DNA of 64,000 bases. It comes from Nonomuraea jabiensis (GTDB lineage Bacteria > Actinomycetota > Actinomycetes > Streptosporangiales > Streptosporangiaceae). The stretch spans positions 11,870,501-11,934,500 of the forward strand of contig NZ_JACHMB010000001.1 in NCBI RefSeq assembly GCF_014204795.1. The letters are read 5' to 3'. The notes beneath the pieces are model-generated. The model saw nothing but the letters and a program-made list of their open reading frames with translations. It did not search any database and was not told the DNA's origin. The position numbers and the translations under genes were made by a program. Of this stretch, positions 44,701-52,852 are shown in pieces. The first letter of the stretch is position 1. The number at the start of each line of letters is the position of its first letter.

Positions 44701-45236
44701 CGCAGCAGCCCCTCCCCCAGCAGCGCCAGCGCGCCGGGCGCCCAGGCGGGCCCGGGCGAGCGCGCCGACTGCCGCAGCAGCAGCTCGCCGAGCCGGTCGG
44801 CCACCTCCGGCGTGGGCCGCGCCATGGCCCGCCGCACGAGGGCGTGGATCAGCAGCCCCACGTGCGGGTACGCCTCCGGGTCCACGTGCTGGAACACCTC
44901 TTCGACGAGCCCCGCCCACGTGCCGGCCGAGTCGCCGGGGGGCACGTTCGAGCCGCGCAGCCGCTCCGGGAGCCGCGCCGGATCGACCACGGCCACGGCG
45001 GCGAAGTACGTGCCCGCCACCGCCGCGTCCTGCGCGAACCGCTGGTCCAGCCGGTAGCGGGCCAGGTGGAGCATGCCGATCAGGCGCCAGGTGACCGCGT
45101 CGGTCCGGTCGCCGGCGCACGCCCGCATCGCCTGCTCGGCCTCGACCAGCGCCGCGGGATCCCAGATCAGGTCGGGATCCGCGGCCTGCTCGAACCGCTC
45201 GATGCGGGCGGCCAGCGCCCGAGCCGGTTCGGTCAT
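38757..45236 (-). CDS. Giant TPR protein with degenerate CHAT domain
   Basis: About 2159 residues. Roughly the first 1600 are helical tetratricopeptide-type repeats (ALEHHHRAIALCESAGLAAE; ADLERALELAAAEGDVGAVL). The last ~400 form a CHAT (caspase-related) domain ending ARSVLLPLWPVSGEVTRALM and LWASYVLVGLPS. Active CHAT proteases have HG and LSAC motifs; here they read QLSCPG (Pro about residue 2030) and LGSHERG (His about 2070), so both catalytic residues seem lost. Three low-complexity expansions interrupt it (near 41790-42050, 40230-40430, 39280-39480). ATG 45236 (or GTG 45242) starts it. No clear partner genes adjoin. Confidence 0.85.
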   Translation of the reverse strand: MTEPARALAARIERFEQAADPDLIWDPAALVEAEQAMRACAGDRTDAVTWRLIGMLHLARYRLDQRFAQDAAVAGTYFAAVAVVDPARLPERLRGSNVPPGDSAGTWAGLVEEVFQHVDPEAYPHVGLLIHALVRRAMARPTPEVADRLGELLLRQSARSPGPAWAPGALALLGEGLLRLFGATGELEVVDDAVHVLFRAALAEPAHVDELGTALGLAAFGDEELATAYVTAAQAPPAGQERSQALLALVELTWTRAAGSYADRDLLAFIRVGQCALDFWHEKWAHPGVLAPYAAGLVEWFVVTGDERSLEAGTEMLEALHMTPGETARGLGTDPVVRLGLLGDRRWNRYGVTGDSGDLETAVEVMREAAGQAPRGHPDRARLLANLANALLRRAVVTGGDPAEPIAAARAALAAHGERDPARARVLMLLGQALKLDLDDGRADEAIAALREALAAGERLSPRAEAYGLVSEVLRWRAAHSGRVEDLNEAVASARQGLELAVKSAQDPAPAQRVLCGALLARFSTQGDPGDLGEVLELAREGDPELLSQLGAALDGTPPPDERLAGAATELALAARDDEVTVELLRYAERQAESPGEFLLETGLRLASLGRRRVACAVLGRAAEAFGSGAPARMAYALAEQGRAYQELGELGAALESFARSAAGYGSLGEVRAEALQLGSMGVVLLAAGDPVRALEHHHRAIALCESAGLAAEEAAQQGHAAEAFLAAGDPDGAVACAVQARELYRELGETVPAAMALVHAARAAVDQDDLTAAAERMAACAIELEAAGAWEDACRALDAHAVLLVERGHPGQAAACETRLVEIVRRRGERREPADEWYRIAGRRRARGDADGARTAFGLAEREYESLGHYDGAASARYNLGALSYAEGEPGRALEEFGAAAEAFARLRVPVKEASALTMRASCLTALDRYDDALADLERALELAAAEGDVGAVLVAVLGRVAVDLRLGSWDEAAERLSSALGLSAGDPLKEAVVRDRLAALAARTGDLDAQVEALELAVAGFRAGGQPRLAALTSIKLGFALEERGEFRRARAALEAGLSTLTPPPTPPDRPAPLDRRASLDRPATLGPPASLDPRAPFDRPAPLHPATSPDPASPGGSASPGGSASPGESANPTGSGQPDDRGGRAGSAAGLGDSAQAAGAFELIAVMGGGLDAELLSRLARIQLTLGEATRGHATLNQAIRAADGDRAERLETWLRIEEAEAAGDLETARALAEQTLAANPVNGRPPTSDYHSFLLVKLSSFCRALGDPEAAHAYAARGHELRDALVIDHLRNLGAAARDLGRLDEAADHLTEAVALARDSDAALPADLVQALDLLGRVRADQARWAEAAHAFDEGLEVLSSQVWRALRAPLLAGRGALHLKLGELAEAEALYRQSIAIVEEAGSRTHLADSYADLSLVCALRNSTDQARIFAERALDIEHARGRTRGVVLALILLARLEDSSRAEVDLAEAAALAQEIGYRPGEALALGRLGTLYVTTTSYARAHRHLSEAIGLLEELGHELELGIALHNRSVAAEELGDLPSALADAERACALGHTSGRDRAIRLAVRLGRGLAAWRHVEHAKSHTLTTHLGHHHWPGPERGGDARWSGTVGDGGDRWSGTAGDRDDRWSGTVGDGGDRGFRSEGRGGERWAEPARPGDEPWPWTIEDRPTAADLSHRRWPLPDGVPAELVAAERRGLDTMQTLRSAARNTRDPAEAATLLRRARTAEAEVEELWRRMEPLAPDYVALHRHPPLDQLHLDALVTPEGRPGSRIAVVGFHVGEESVTVLAHRTGWSEPRAIPTTVGHDLLADFTATTVGRRPGLLDIEARRHRAAVWRRLADLLLSDALDALGDDLDHLYLVPHAELHRVPLHALAPNGRSLLDRAPVTYAPSVATLTRLTRRGPATGTRSLVLGYTPNPERQATPEPGTGPAWGSTVVPEPRAAPGSVPESRVVPGSEPEPRVVPGSESQARAVPEGEAGPEVRGVLEAAARDAGALLGVPPHTGPAATAARLPGTWDVVQLSCPGVFDPDDPFGSGIGLADGLLTGRRLMSMAVNARLVVLGSHERGPTPGDGHDAAALAYAFLHAGARSVLLPLWPVSGEVTRALMRDVHTRLRSGMDPAQAVREAVLELRDLYGPAEPDLWASYVLVGLPS

Positions 45237-45316
45237 GGGCACAGGCTCTCACCGGCGTGCGCGCCCGTACAGAACCGTGCCGTTGACCTCCACATCGCCC
45301 CGTACGGTATCGCTCT

Positions 45317-47101
45317 TTACGGTGTCAGCTCGACAAAGGACACGCCCGGCATGGGCAGCTCGAATTCGAGGGTGACCGTGCTCCCGGCGGCCGTGGCCGC
45401 GGGGGTCAGCTCGTCCAGCGTGTTGGCGGCGCGGAGCTTGTCCCACTGCTCGTCCGCCGGCCAGTCGCCGCCGCCCATCGCCTCCCAGGCCGCCTGCACG
45501 TTGGAGTGGTCGCGGTCGATGCGGTGGTGGGTGACCGTGTACTCCCCGTCGGCGAGCCCGTCGACGGTCAGGGACACCGTACGGGTGAGCTCGGGGGCGC
45601 CGTCGGCCTGGGCGTGGTTGAGGGTGCCGTTCCAGACCAGCACGCCGACCCTGCCGTCCGCGTGCCGGGCCGCCCACGCCTCGACGCCCGCCACGTCGCC
45701 GTCGAGGGTGGCGGCCAGCTCCGCGTCGCCCAGCCGGGAGGCCAGCGTGAGCGCGTGGAAGCGGGGCTTGCGCAGGTTGCCGACCGTCAGCAGGCCGAAC
45801 CCGCCGTGGAACAGCCGCGGCGGCCGGCCCAGCTCCTCGAAGTGGTCGGAGGCCACCCAGTGCGACAGCGCGGCGATCCGGCCGGCCGCCGACTTCATGC
45901 CGTGCAGCAGGAACGCCGCCCCGAACGGCCCGTCGCCGATGCCGTGGAAGTGGGTGGGCGTGGGCCCCCATTCGGTCCACCAGACGGGGACGTCCACGCC
46001 GTACCTGGCCAGGACGGGACGCCAGTCGAGCGGCGCGTTGCCGTAGGTGTGGGTGGACAGGAAGTCGAGCGCCGCGCCCGACTCCTCGACGTGGGCGAGC
46101 AGCTCCTCCACCCAGCCGTCGGCCGCCGAGGCGGGACCGCCGACGCGCAGGTCCGGGTGGACGTTCTTCACGGCGGCGGCGCTGACGTCGTAGAGCAGGA
46201 AGTACTCCTCGGGCGTGCCGGTCCAGAAGACGGCCAGGTTCGGCTCGTTCCAGACCTCGAAGGCCCAGTGGTCGATCAGCTCGTGGATCCCGTACCGCTC
46301 GGCCAGGTGCTCGACGAGCGCCCTGACCAGATCGCTCCACGCCTCGAAGTCCTTCGGCGGCGAGACGATCGCGTCGTAGCCGAAGACGGTCCTGGAGGGG
46401 TCGGAGGCCAGGTCGCGCGGCATGTAGCCGAGCTCCACGATCGGCCGCAGCCCCAGCGCCACGACCTTGTCGTAGACCTCGTCCACGCGGCTGAAGTCGT
46501 AGACCGCCCGGCCGTCGACCTCGCGGTACACGCCCAGGTCGTCGCAGAGGATGGCGTGCGCCCTGACCGTCTGGACGCCGAGCTCGTCGCGCATGACGCG
46601 CAGCGCCTCGGCCAGCTCCTCGCCGATGGGCCGGCCGCCGCTCTCGTCGGTGCTCAGCAGGTGCGACAGGTGCTCCGACCCCACCATGTACGCCCACGGG
46701 CGCGGCAGCTCGCGGGTCACCTGTCCCGCGTCCACGCGGATCGACAGCCCGGCCGGCCCTTCGAGCGGGGCTGCCTGCACGGGCTCGGAGAACGGCCCGG
46801 CGTGGTCCGCGGCGGCGACGGCGGCCACCTGGTAGGACGCCGCCCCGTGACCGGTGTCCACGAACCGGCAGGACGGGACGGCCGGCACGTCCACGTCCGG
46901 CGGCGTGGCCGGCGCCCCGTCCCGGTGCACCACGTAGCCGATGGCCCCGGGCACGGCGTCCCAGGTCAGCGTCACCTGGCCCGCTCCCGGGACCGCCGAC
47001 AGGCCCGTCGGAGCAGCCGGCTCGGGCCGGGAGGCCGGGGTGATCGCGCCGGACTCCTGGCCGATGCGCTCCTGCCAGTCGCGGTGGGCAGCCATGTTCA
47101 T
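45317..47101 (-). CDS. GH39-type glycoside hydrolase with N-terminal Fn3 domain
   Basis: 594 residues. Residues 30-125 look like a fibronectin type III module (PTGLSAVPGAGQVTLTWDAV; GYVVHRDG). The catalytic barrel follows with acid/base Glu in FEVWNEPNLAVFWTG and nucleophile Glu in VWWTEWGPTPTHFHG, the GH39 beta-xylosidase arrangement, then a beta-sandwich. No signal peptide, so it acts inside the cell although Fn3 modules usually occur in secreted enzymes. Last gene of the operon; its ATG overlaps the stop of the preceding gene. Confidence 0.82.
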   Translation of the reverse strand: MNMAAHRDWQERIGQESGAITPASRPEPAAPTGLSAVPGAGQVTLTWDAVPGAIGYVVHRDGAPATPPDVDVPAVPSCRFVDTGHGAASYQVAAVAAADHAGPFSEPVQAAPLEGPAGLSIRVDAGQVTRELPRPWAYMVGSEHLSHLLSTDESGGRPIGEELAEALRVMRDELGVQTVRAHAILCDDLGVYREVDGRAVYDFSRVDEVYDKVVALGLRPIVELGYMPRDLASDPSRTVFGYDAIVSPPKDFEAWSDLVRALVEHLAERYGIHELIDHWAFEVWNEPNLAVFWTGTPEEYFLLYDVSAAAVKNVHPDLRVGGPASAADGWVEELLAHVEESGAALDFLSTHTYGNAPLDWRPVLARYGVDVPVWWTEWGPTPTHFHGIGDGPFGAAFLLHGMKSAAGRIAALSHWVASDHFEELGRPPRLFHGGFGLLTVGNLRKPRFHALTLASRLGDAELAATLDGDVAGVEAWAARHADGRVGVLVWNGTLNHAQADGAPELTRTVSLTVDGLADGEYTVTHHRIDRDHSNVQAAWEAMGGGDWPADEQWDKLRAANTLDELTPAATAAGSTVTLEFELPMPGVSFVELTP

Positions 47102-48603
47102 GAAGTGACGTTCCATTCCTCGATTTCCATGACCGGGCGTAGCTTGGCCTCCACGCCCGAGCCCGCGAAGTAGCGGTGCAGGTCGCCGCCGGTGAGCACG
47201 TTGCCCAGGGCGGCCATCACCATGCCCTGGTCGAGTGCCAGGTACCACTTGGACACGGCCCCCGAGCGGACCGCGACGGCGTCGTAGAAGCCGCCGGGGC
47301 CGTAGGCGTCGAAGTTCCGGCGGAGCTTGTCCAGGTTGTCGATGGCCGCGTCCTTCGCGTACGGCAGCGCCAGGAAGCTGGCGTGCGGCGTCACGACGCC
47401 GTCGCCGTAGGACGCGGGCTCCGGCTTGGCCGGGCGGCAGCCCTCGTAGCCGGGATCCGTGCTGGTGCGCTCGCGGTCTGAGGTGTAGCCGGGCTCGTCC
47501 ATGCCGAGCGCGTCCACGCCGTACTCGCGGTAGCCGCCGTGCGGGTCGTTGGACGGCGAGAAGCCCCAGTAGCCGTACTTGGCCTCGTTCAGGCCGTGCT
47601 CGATCTGGGCGCGGACGAACACCGGGTGGTTGCGGCCCCAGCTCTTGGGCGCCCATTTCGCCTCGGGGACCACGAGGTCCGGCATGAGGGCCTCGAACAT
47701 GGAGCCGCCCCAGTTGGGAACGTAGCGCATGCCGCGGTAGGCGTACGTGCCCTCCCAGACGTTCACGCCCAGGTACTTCTTCCACGAGCCGACCGGCTTC
47801 TGCTCCTGCCAGCCGAAGTCGCAGCCGTTGTCGGGGAAGGTGCGGTACGGGCCGAAGTAGCTCTCGCGCGGGAGCTGGCCGAGCGCGATGCCCACGTACT
47901 GGCCGATGCGGGTCTCGGCGGGCGCGCCGTAGTGGTGGCAGGTCGAGTAGACGGTCGTGCCGGTGCCGGCGTAGTCGCTCTCGACGTAGCAGCCGTCGGG
48001 CGGCTCGGGCCAGAAGCCCCCACGGATCAGCCCGGTGCCCGCGTCGGGGCGGGCGGCGGGGTCGTAGTAGGAGGCGAAGTTCATGGAGGTCAGCAGACGG
48101 TTGGCGCGGGCGGCGTACTGCGGGGTCGCGTTGCGGACCATCATGAGGGCCGCGGCCAGCCAGCCGTTGTCCACGCTGGAGGCGAACAGGCGCACGGGAT
48201 CGCCGGTCTCCGGCCAGGTGCGGATCAGCTGGAGGGTGCCGGGATCGTACCAGTTGTAGAACTGGCCAGTGGGCGTGTTCCGCTCCAGTCTCTCCAGCGC
48301 CCGCATCACCCTGCCGATCCTGGCGGCCGCGTCCCCGCCGCTGATCAGGCGCAGGTCGCGGGCGGCGAGGGTGCTCCACAGGTACGTGCCGATGTTGGTG
48401 GGCGAGGTGACCTTCGCCCTGGTCGCGAGGTCGCCGGTCACCTTGTCGGCGGGCAGGCCGGTGGCCGGCTCCACCATGGCGGCCATCGACCGCCAGGTGT
48501 CCTTGGCGTAGCGGAGCAGGGTGGCGTTCGCGGAGGCGTCGGCGGGGGCGGCCGGCGCGATCAGGGCCAGCGTCAACACGCCGGACAGAACTGTCTTGCG
48601 CAT
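47098..48603 (-). CDS. Secreted glycoamylase-like hydrolase (PF10091 type)
   Basis: 501 residues with a signal peptide (VLSGVLTLALIAPAAPADAS). The alpha-helical toroid pattern includes NIGTYLWSTLAARDLRLI, SSVDNGWLAAALMMVRN and YGYWGFSPSNDPHGGYREYG. The end VVTPHASFLALPYAKDAAID ... KWYLALDQGMVMAALGN is typical of the glycoamylase-like family (GH144/GH162 relatives). It probably cuts a beta-glucan or related polymer outside the cell, feeding the adjacent importer. ATG 48603 with GGAGCC upstream; its stop overlaps the GH39 start. Confidence 0.78.
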   Translation of the reverse strand: MRKTVLSGVLTLALIAPAAPADASANATLLRYAKDTWRSMAAMVEPATGLPADKVTGDLATRAKVTSPTNIGTYLWSTLAARDLRLISGGDAAARIGRVMRALERLERNTPTGQFYNWYDPGTLQLIRTWPETGDPVRLFASSVDNGWLAAALMMVRNATPQYAARANRLLTSMNFASYYDPAARPDAGTGLIRGGFWPEPPDGCYVESDYAGTGTTVYSTCHHYGAPAETRIGQYVGIALGQLPRESYFGPYRTFPDNGCDFGWQEQKPVGSWKKYLGVNVWEGTYAYRGMRYVPNWGGSMFEALMPDLVVPEAKWAPKSWGRNHPVFVRAQIEHGLNEAKYGYWGFSPSNDPHGGYREYGVDALGMDEPGYTSDRERTSTDPGYEGCRPAKPEPASYGDGVVTPHASFLALPYAKDAAIDNLDKLRRNFDAYGPGGFYDAVAVRSGAVSKWYLALDQGMVMAALGNVLTGGDLHRYFAGSGVEAKLRPVMEIEEWNVTS

Positions 48604-48614
48604 GGGGGGCTCCT

Positions 48615-49436
48615 CTACTTGAGGCCGGTGGTGGCGATGCCCTGGATGAAGAAGCGCTGCAGGAAGACGAACAGGAACAGGATCGGCGCGATCACCACGA
48701 CCGACCCGGCGACCAGCAGGTTGTAGTGGGTGGCCTCGTGCCCGTTCAGGATGTTGAGCGCGACCGGGAGGGTGTACATGTCCTCGCTCTGCGCGACCAC
48801 GGCCGGCCACAGGAAGTTGTTCCACGAGCCGAGGAACGTGATCAGCCCCAGCGTGGCCAGCGGCGGCCCGCACAGCGGCAGGATGATCGTGAAGAAGATC
48901 CGGAACTCTCCCGCGCCGTCCACCCTGGCCGCGTGGATCAGCTCGTCCGGCAGGTCGGCGATGAACTGCCGCATCATGAAGACGCCGAGCGGCGTCACCA
49001 CGGTGGGCAGGATGATCCCGAGGAACGTGTTGACCATGCCGAGCTTCGCGATCAGCACGAACTGCGGCACCATGAGCACGATGGCCGGGATGGCGAGCTG
49101 CACCAGCACCAGGCCGAAGGCGAGGTTCTTGCCGCGGAAGGACAGCTTGGCGAAGGCGTACCCGACCATGGAGCAGAACAGCAGGTTGGTGGCGACCAGC
49201 ACGAGCGCGATGAGCATGCTGTTGGCGAAGGCGTTGCCGATGTTCACCCGCTGGAACAGCTCGGCGAAGTTGTCCAGCGTGAACGTCTCCGGCCAGAACG
49301 TCGGCGGGTCGCGCCTGATCTCCCGCTCCGGCTTGACCGAGCTGAGCGCCGTCCACAGGAACGGCCCGGCGACCAGCGCCAGCCCCAGGCTCAGCCCCAG
49401 GTAGACGACCGCGCGCTGGCGGCGGGTCCGGCTCAT
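48615..49436 (-). CDS. Sugar ABC permease (MalG type), second operon
   Basis: 273 residues, six membrane segments, EAA loop ELIHAARVDGAGEFRIFF. Its ATG overlaps the stop of the MalF-type gene (ATGA 49433-49436), and it is followed after 11 bp by the secreted hydrolase gene. No ATPase gene in the operon. Confidence 0.92.
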   Translation of the reverse strand: MSRTRRQRAVVYLGLSLGLALVAGPFLWTALSSVKPEREIRRDPPTFWPETFTLDNFAELFQRVNIGNAFANSMLIALVLVATNLLFCSMVGYAFAKLSFRGKNLAFGLVLVQLAIPAIVLMVPQFVLIAKLGMVNTFLGIILPTVVTPLGVFMMRQFIADLPDELIHAARVDGAGEFRIFFTIILPLCGPPLATLGLITFLGSWNNFLWPAVVAQSEDMYTLPVALNILNGHEATHYNLLVAGSVVVIAPILFLFVFLQRFFIQGIATTGLK

Positions 49437-50356
49437 CTGCGCCTCCCGAGCCTCAGCTGCAGTACGGCCAGCGCCACGATCACCACGAACAGCACGGAGG
49501 AGGCGGCCCCCGCGTAGCCGTAGTTGCCCACCCCGAACTGGTTGAAGATGGCCAGCGAGGCCGACAGCGTGGAGTCGAGCGGGCCTCCCCTGGTCATGAC
49601 CAGCGGCTCCTCCAGGAACTGCATGAAGCCGACCGAGCTGTAGACGGTGCAGAACAGCAGCACGGGCCGGAGCGAGGGCACGGTGACCGCGCGGAAGCGG
49701 GCCCAGCGCCCGGCGCCGTCCACCTCGGCGGCCTCGTACAGCTCCTTCGGGATGCTCTGCAGCGCGGCCAGCAGCACGACCATGTTGAAGCCGAAGCTGC
49801 GCCAGGCCGTCATCACGATGATCGACGGCAGGGCCGTGGACGTGCTCTGCAGCCAGTTGGGGCCCTGGACGCCCACCAGCTCCAGCAGCCGGTTGACCAG
49901 CCCGGCCTCCGGCTCCAGCAGGAACTTCCAGGCCACGGCGATGCCGATGATGCTGGTGATGTTCGGCAGGTAGTAGCCGAGCCGGAAGAACGCGGCCGGC
50001 AGCCGGGCGATCCCCGAGTTGAGCAGCACGGCCGCGGCCAGCCCGAGCCCGATGGTCAGCGGCAGCGCGGTGAGCACGAAGACCACGGTGTTGAGCGCCG
50101 CCTTGCGCATGGCGCCGTCGTTCATGAGCCGCAGGTAGTTGTCGACCCCGACCACGTTCACGGCGAGGGGGTCGCTCACGTCGGTGCTGCGCATGTCGGT
50201 GAAGCTCATGCCGATGCCGACCAGCAGCGGGCCCAGGTAGAAGACGCCGAACAGCACCACGAACGGCAGGATGAAGATCCACCCGATGCCGGCCTGGCGT
50301 AACGTGCCCCTGAGCCTGATCGGCGCCACCCGGCCGGCGGGGACGGCCACGCTCAT
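49433..50356 (-). CDS. Sugar ABC permease (MalF type), second operon
   Basis: 307 residues, six membrane segments (first WIFILPFVVLFGVFYLGPLL), EAA loop YEAAEVDGAGRWARFRAVTV. ATG 50356 has GGGAGGG upstream. Forms the membrane channel with the MalG-type subunit and takes substrate from the lipoprotein encoded 31 bp upstream. Confidence 0.92.
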   Translation of the reverse strand: MSVAVPAGRVAPIRLRGTLRQAGIGWIFILPFVVLFGVFYLGPLLVGIGMSFTDMRSTDVSDPLAVNVVGVDNYLRLMNDGAMRKAALNTVVFVLTALPLTIGLGLAAAVLLNSGIARLPAAFFRLGYYLPNITSIIGIAVAWKFLLEPEAGLVNRLLELVGVQGPNWLQSTSTALPSIIVMTAWRSFGFNMVVLLAALQSIPKELYEAAEVDGAGRWARFRAVTVPSLRPVLLFCTVYSSVGFMQFLEEPLVMTRGGPLDSTLSASLAIFNQFGVGNYGYAGAASSVLFVVIVALAVLQLRLGRRR

Positions 50357-50387
50357 GGGCCCTCCCGCGTCGGCCCGCCCCACCCGC

Positions 50388-51653
50388 TCACAGGCCGGTG
50401 CCGATCGTGTCGGCCTGCGACTGGATCGCCTTGAGCGTCTGCTCGGGCGTCTGGGCGCCCCGGGCCAGCTTCTCCAGCTCGGTCTCCAGCACCCTGGCCA
50501 CCTGCTCCCACGTCGGGAACGGCGGCGGCGTCTTGGCGTCCTTGAGCTGCTCGCCGAAGACCGCGAGCTGCTTGTCGGCGGTCAGCTCCGGCTCCTGCCA
50601 GGCCTTGATGACCGCCGGCAGCGCCTTCACCGTCGTGTACCACTTGGCCTGGACCTTCGGCTCGCTCAGCCACTGGATGAACTTCCAGGCCGCGTCGCGG
50701 TTCTTGGCCTTCTTGAACACCACCATGTCGGAGCCGCCGAGGAAGCTGGTCGCCGAGACCGGCCCCTTGGGGTAGGGCGCGACGTCGAACTTGTCCTTGA
50801 AGCCGGGGCCGCCGTCGTTGTTCAGCACGCCGACCATCCACGGGCCGGAGAAGAAGCCGCCGACCTCGCCCTTGATGAAGCTCTGCGGGAAGGCGCCCTC
50901 CGGGGTGTTGTTGGGGGCGAGCTTCTGGGTGAACAGCGACGCGTACTGCTTGAGCGCCGTGAGCGCCTCGGGGGTGTCGAACGTGTATTTCCCGTCCTTG
51001 ACGATCTCGCCGCCGGCCTGCCAGATGAGCGGCAGCACCTCCTGCCAGGAGGCGCCCTGCGTGTAGCTCTGGTTGAAGCCGTTCTTCGCCTCGCCCTTCT
51101 CCTTGAGCGCCCTGGCGAACGCGGTGAACTCCTCCCACGTCCTCGGCGGCTCGACGCCGGCCTTCTTCGCCTGGTCGGTGCGGTAGTAGAGGACGCGGGT
51201 CTCGACGTACCAGGGCACCCCGTACGCCGTGCCGTTGACGTCGACCGTCTGCCAGGCGCCGGGGAAGAACACGGACTTGTCGACCAGGTTGCCGGGGGTC
51301 GGCTCCAGCGCGCCGGTCTTGGCCAGCTCGCCGGACCAGGTGGAGCCGACCATGCTCACGTCGGGCGTGGCGCTGCCCGCGATGGCCGCGGTGATCTTGT
51401 CGTGCGCCACGTCCCAGCCGATCGCCGTGACGTTGACCTTCACGCCCGGGTTGGCGGCCTCGAAGTCCTTGACGAACCCGCCGAGCGCCTTGCCCTCCTC
51501 GCCCATCGCCCAGACCGTGACCTCCCCCGTGATCTTGCCGGTCGTGACGTTCTGTGCCTGCTCAGGAGTTCTGTCTGCGGTGCGGCCGCAGCCGGTGGCC
51601 AGGATCGCGAGGGCCAGCACGCCTCCCGCGGCGCGCCGGGTGGTGGTGTTCAC
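50388..51653 (-). CDS. Sugar ABC substrate-binding lipoprotein, second operon
   Basis: 421 residues. Lipoprotein signal AAGGVLALAILATGCGR with Cys lipobox, then the family-1 solute-binding fold (EVTVWAMGEEGKALGGFVKD; PWYVETRVLYYRTDQAKKAG; GGSDMVVFKKAKNRDAAWKF). GTG 51653 has AGGAGG upstream and follows the LacI stop by 21 bp, so the regulator and transporter share one transcript. Confidence 0.92.
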   Translation of the reverse strand: MNTTTRRAAGGVLALAILATGCGRTADRTPEQAQNVTTGKITGEVTVWAMGEEGKALGGFVKDFEAANPGVKVNVTAIGWDVAHDKITAAIAGSATPDVSMVGSTWSGELAKTGALEPTPGNLVDKSVFFPGAWQTVDVNGTAYGVPWYVETRVLYYRTDQAKKAGVEPPRTWEEFTAFARALKEKGEAKNGFNQSYTQGASWQEVLPLIWQAGGEIVKDGKYTFDTPEALTALKQYASLFTQKLAPNNTPEGAFPQSFIKGEVGGFFSGPWMVGVLNNDGGPGFKDKFDVAPYPKGPVSATSFLGGSDMVVFKKAKNRDAAWKFIQWLSEPKVQAKWYTTVKALPAVIKAWQEPELTADKQLAVFGEQLKDAKTPPPFPTWEQVARVLETELEKLARGAQTPEQTLKAIQSQADTIGTGL

Positions 51654-51674
51654 GGACTACCTCCTGGGGGTTGG

Positions 51675-52709
51675 TCACCGCGGCCGGAACGGATCTCCGG
51701 CTCTGCGGTCAGGATTCGGTGACGTCTCGGGGTGGTGGCCGCAGCTGGAGCGGATCACCAGCTCGGTGGGCAGGCTCTGGTGGCGGGGCAGGTGGCGGGC
51801 GCCGGTGATCAGCTCGTCGAGCGCGCGGGCGGCGCGGGCGCCGAGCTCGCGCATGGGCTGGCGTACGGTGGTCAGCGCCGGGCGGGCGTGGCGGGCGGCC
51901 ATGATGTCGTCCCAGCCGGTCACGGCCAGGTCGCCGGGCACGCTCAGGCCCAGCTCCTCGGCGGCCAGCAGCGCGCCCAGCGCCACCTCGTCGTCGGAGC
52001 AGATGATCGCCTCGGGCCTGCGCCTGCCTTTGAGCAGGCCTCTGGCGGCCTCGAAGCCGCACTCGACCGTGTAGTGGCGGGTGTCCACGGCCTCGATCGC
52101 GCCGCCGAGCACCGCCCGCACGCCCTGCCAGCGCTCGTCCACGTCGTCCTGGCTGGCCATGGGGGCGCCGAGGAAGGCGAAGCGCTCGTAGCCGTGCCCG
52201 GCCAGGTGCTCGGCCAGCGCTCCGGCCGAGGCCCGGTTCTCGCTGCGCAGCGTGTCGGCGCCGGTCAGCGGGTCGCGCGAGATGAACACCAGCCGCATGC
52301 GGAGCAGCACCAGCTCGGCCACCAGCGGCTCGGGGACGGTGTGACCGAAGATCAGCATGCCGTCCACCCGCCCGGCGAGGTCCTTGACCAGGTCGTTGAC
52401 CCGGCTGCGCCCCTTGGTGGACAGGATGACGACCGAGCGCCCCAGCTCGGAGGCGACCTCCTCGTAGCCGAGCAGGACCTCCGTGTAGTAGGGGCCCGCG
52501 AGGTCGGGGAAGACGATGCCGTTGGCGGCGTGGCGGCCCTCGGCCAGGCTCACCCCGAGGTGGCTGGGCGTGAAGTTGAGCTCCTCGACCGCCTTGAGCA
52601 CCTTCTCGCGCGTCCTGGCCGCGACCGGGCCGGTGCCGCGCAGCGCCCGGGACACGGTCGCGATCGACACGCCGGCCCGCTGGGCCACCTCGTAGATGGT
52701 CACGTCCAT
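51675..52709 (-). CDS. LacI-family regulator, second sugar operon
   Basis: 344 residues: HTH VTIYEVAQRAGVSIATVSRA with hinge HLGVSLAEGRHAANG, then a sugar-binding domain with AVTGWDDIMAARHARPALTT. The first methionine of the conserved HTH, ATG 52709, has GGAGA upstream. First gene of an operon running through binding protein, two permeases, glycoamylase-like enzyme and GH39 enzyme. Two operators lie just upstream, so it represses its own operon until a sugar from the GH39/glycoamylase substrate binds (inference). Confidence 0.92.
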   Translation of the reverse strand: MDVTIYEVAQRAGVSIATVSRALRGTGPVAARTREKVLKAVEELNFTPSHLGVSLAEGRHAANGIVFPDLAGPYYTEVLLGYEEVASELGRSVVILSTKGRSRVNDLVKDLAGRVDGMLIFGHTVPEPLVAELVLLRMRLVFISRDPLTGADTLRSENRASAGALAEHLAGHGYERFAFLGAPMASQDDVDERWQGVRAVLGGAIEAVDTRHYTVECGFEAARGLLKGRRRPEAIICSDDEVALGALLAAEELGLSVPGDLAVTGWDDIMAARHARPALTTVRQPMRELGARAARALDELITGARHLPRHQSLPTELVIRSSCGHHPETSPNPDRRAGDPFRPR

Positions 52710-52726
52710 CGAGCGTCTCCCTGTCA

Positions 52727-52764
52727 TGTAAGCGCTTTCACTTCTTGGACTGTAAGCGCTTACA
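52727..52764. promoter_or_regulatory. Twin LacI operators
   Basis: TGTAAGCGCTTACA (52751-52764) is a perfect palindrome and TGTAAGCGCTTTCA (52727-52740) a near-perfect copy, centres 24 bp apart. Both carry the central CG of LacI/GalR sites. They lie 18-55 bp upstream of the LacI start and differ from the operators of the first LacI locus, so the two regulons should not cross-talk. Confidence 0.8.
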
Positions 52765-52852
52765 CACATGCATCCTGCCAGGGTTGTTAACTTCTCGTAC
52801 AGACCCCGGCGAGTAACGGTGAGGTCACGCCGTTGGGGGGTAGTCGGGGATC

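Noticed and set aside
38757..45236. Active CHAT protease of a caspase-like defence system
   Set aside because: The expected His and Cys are replaced and no gasdermin-like or other effector gene adjoins.
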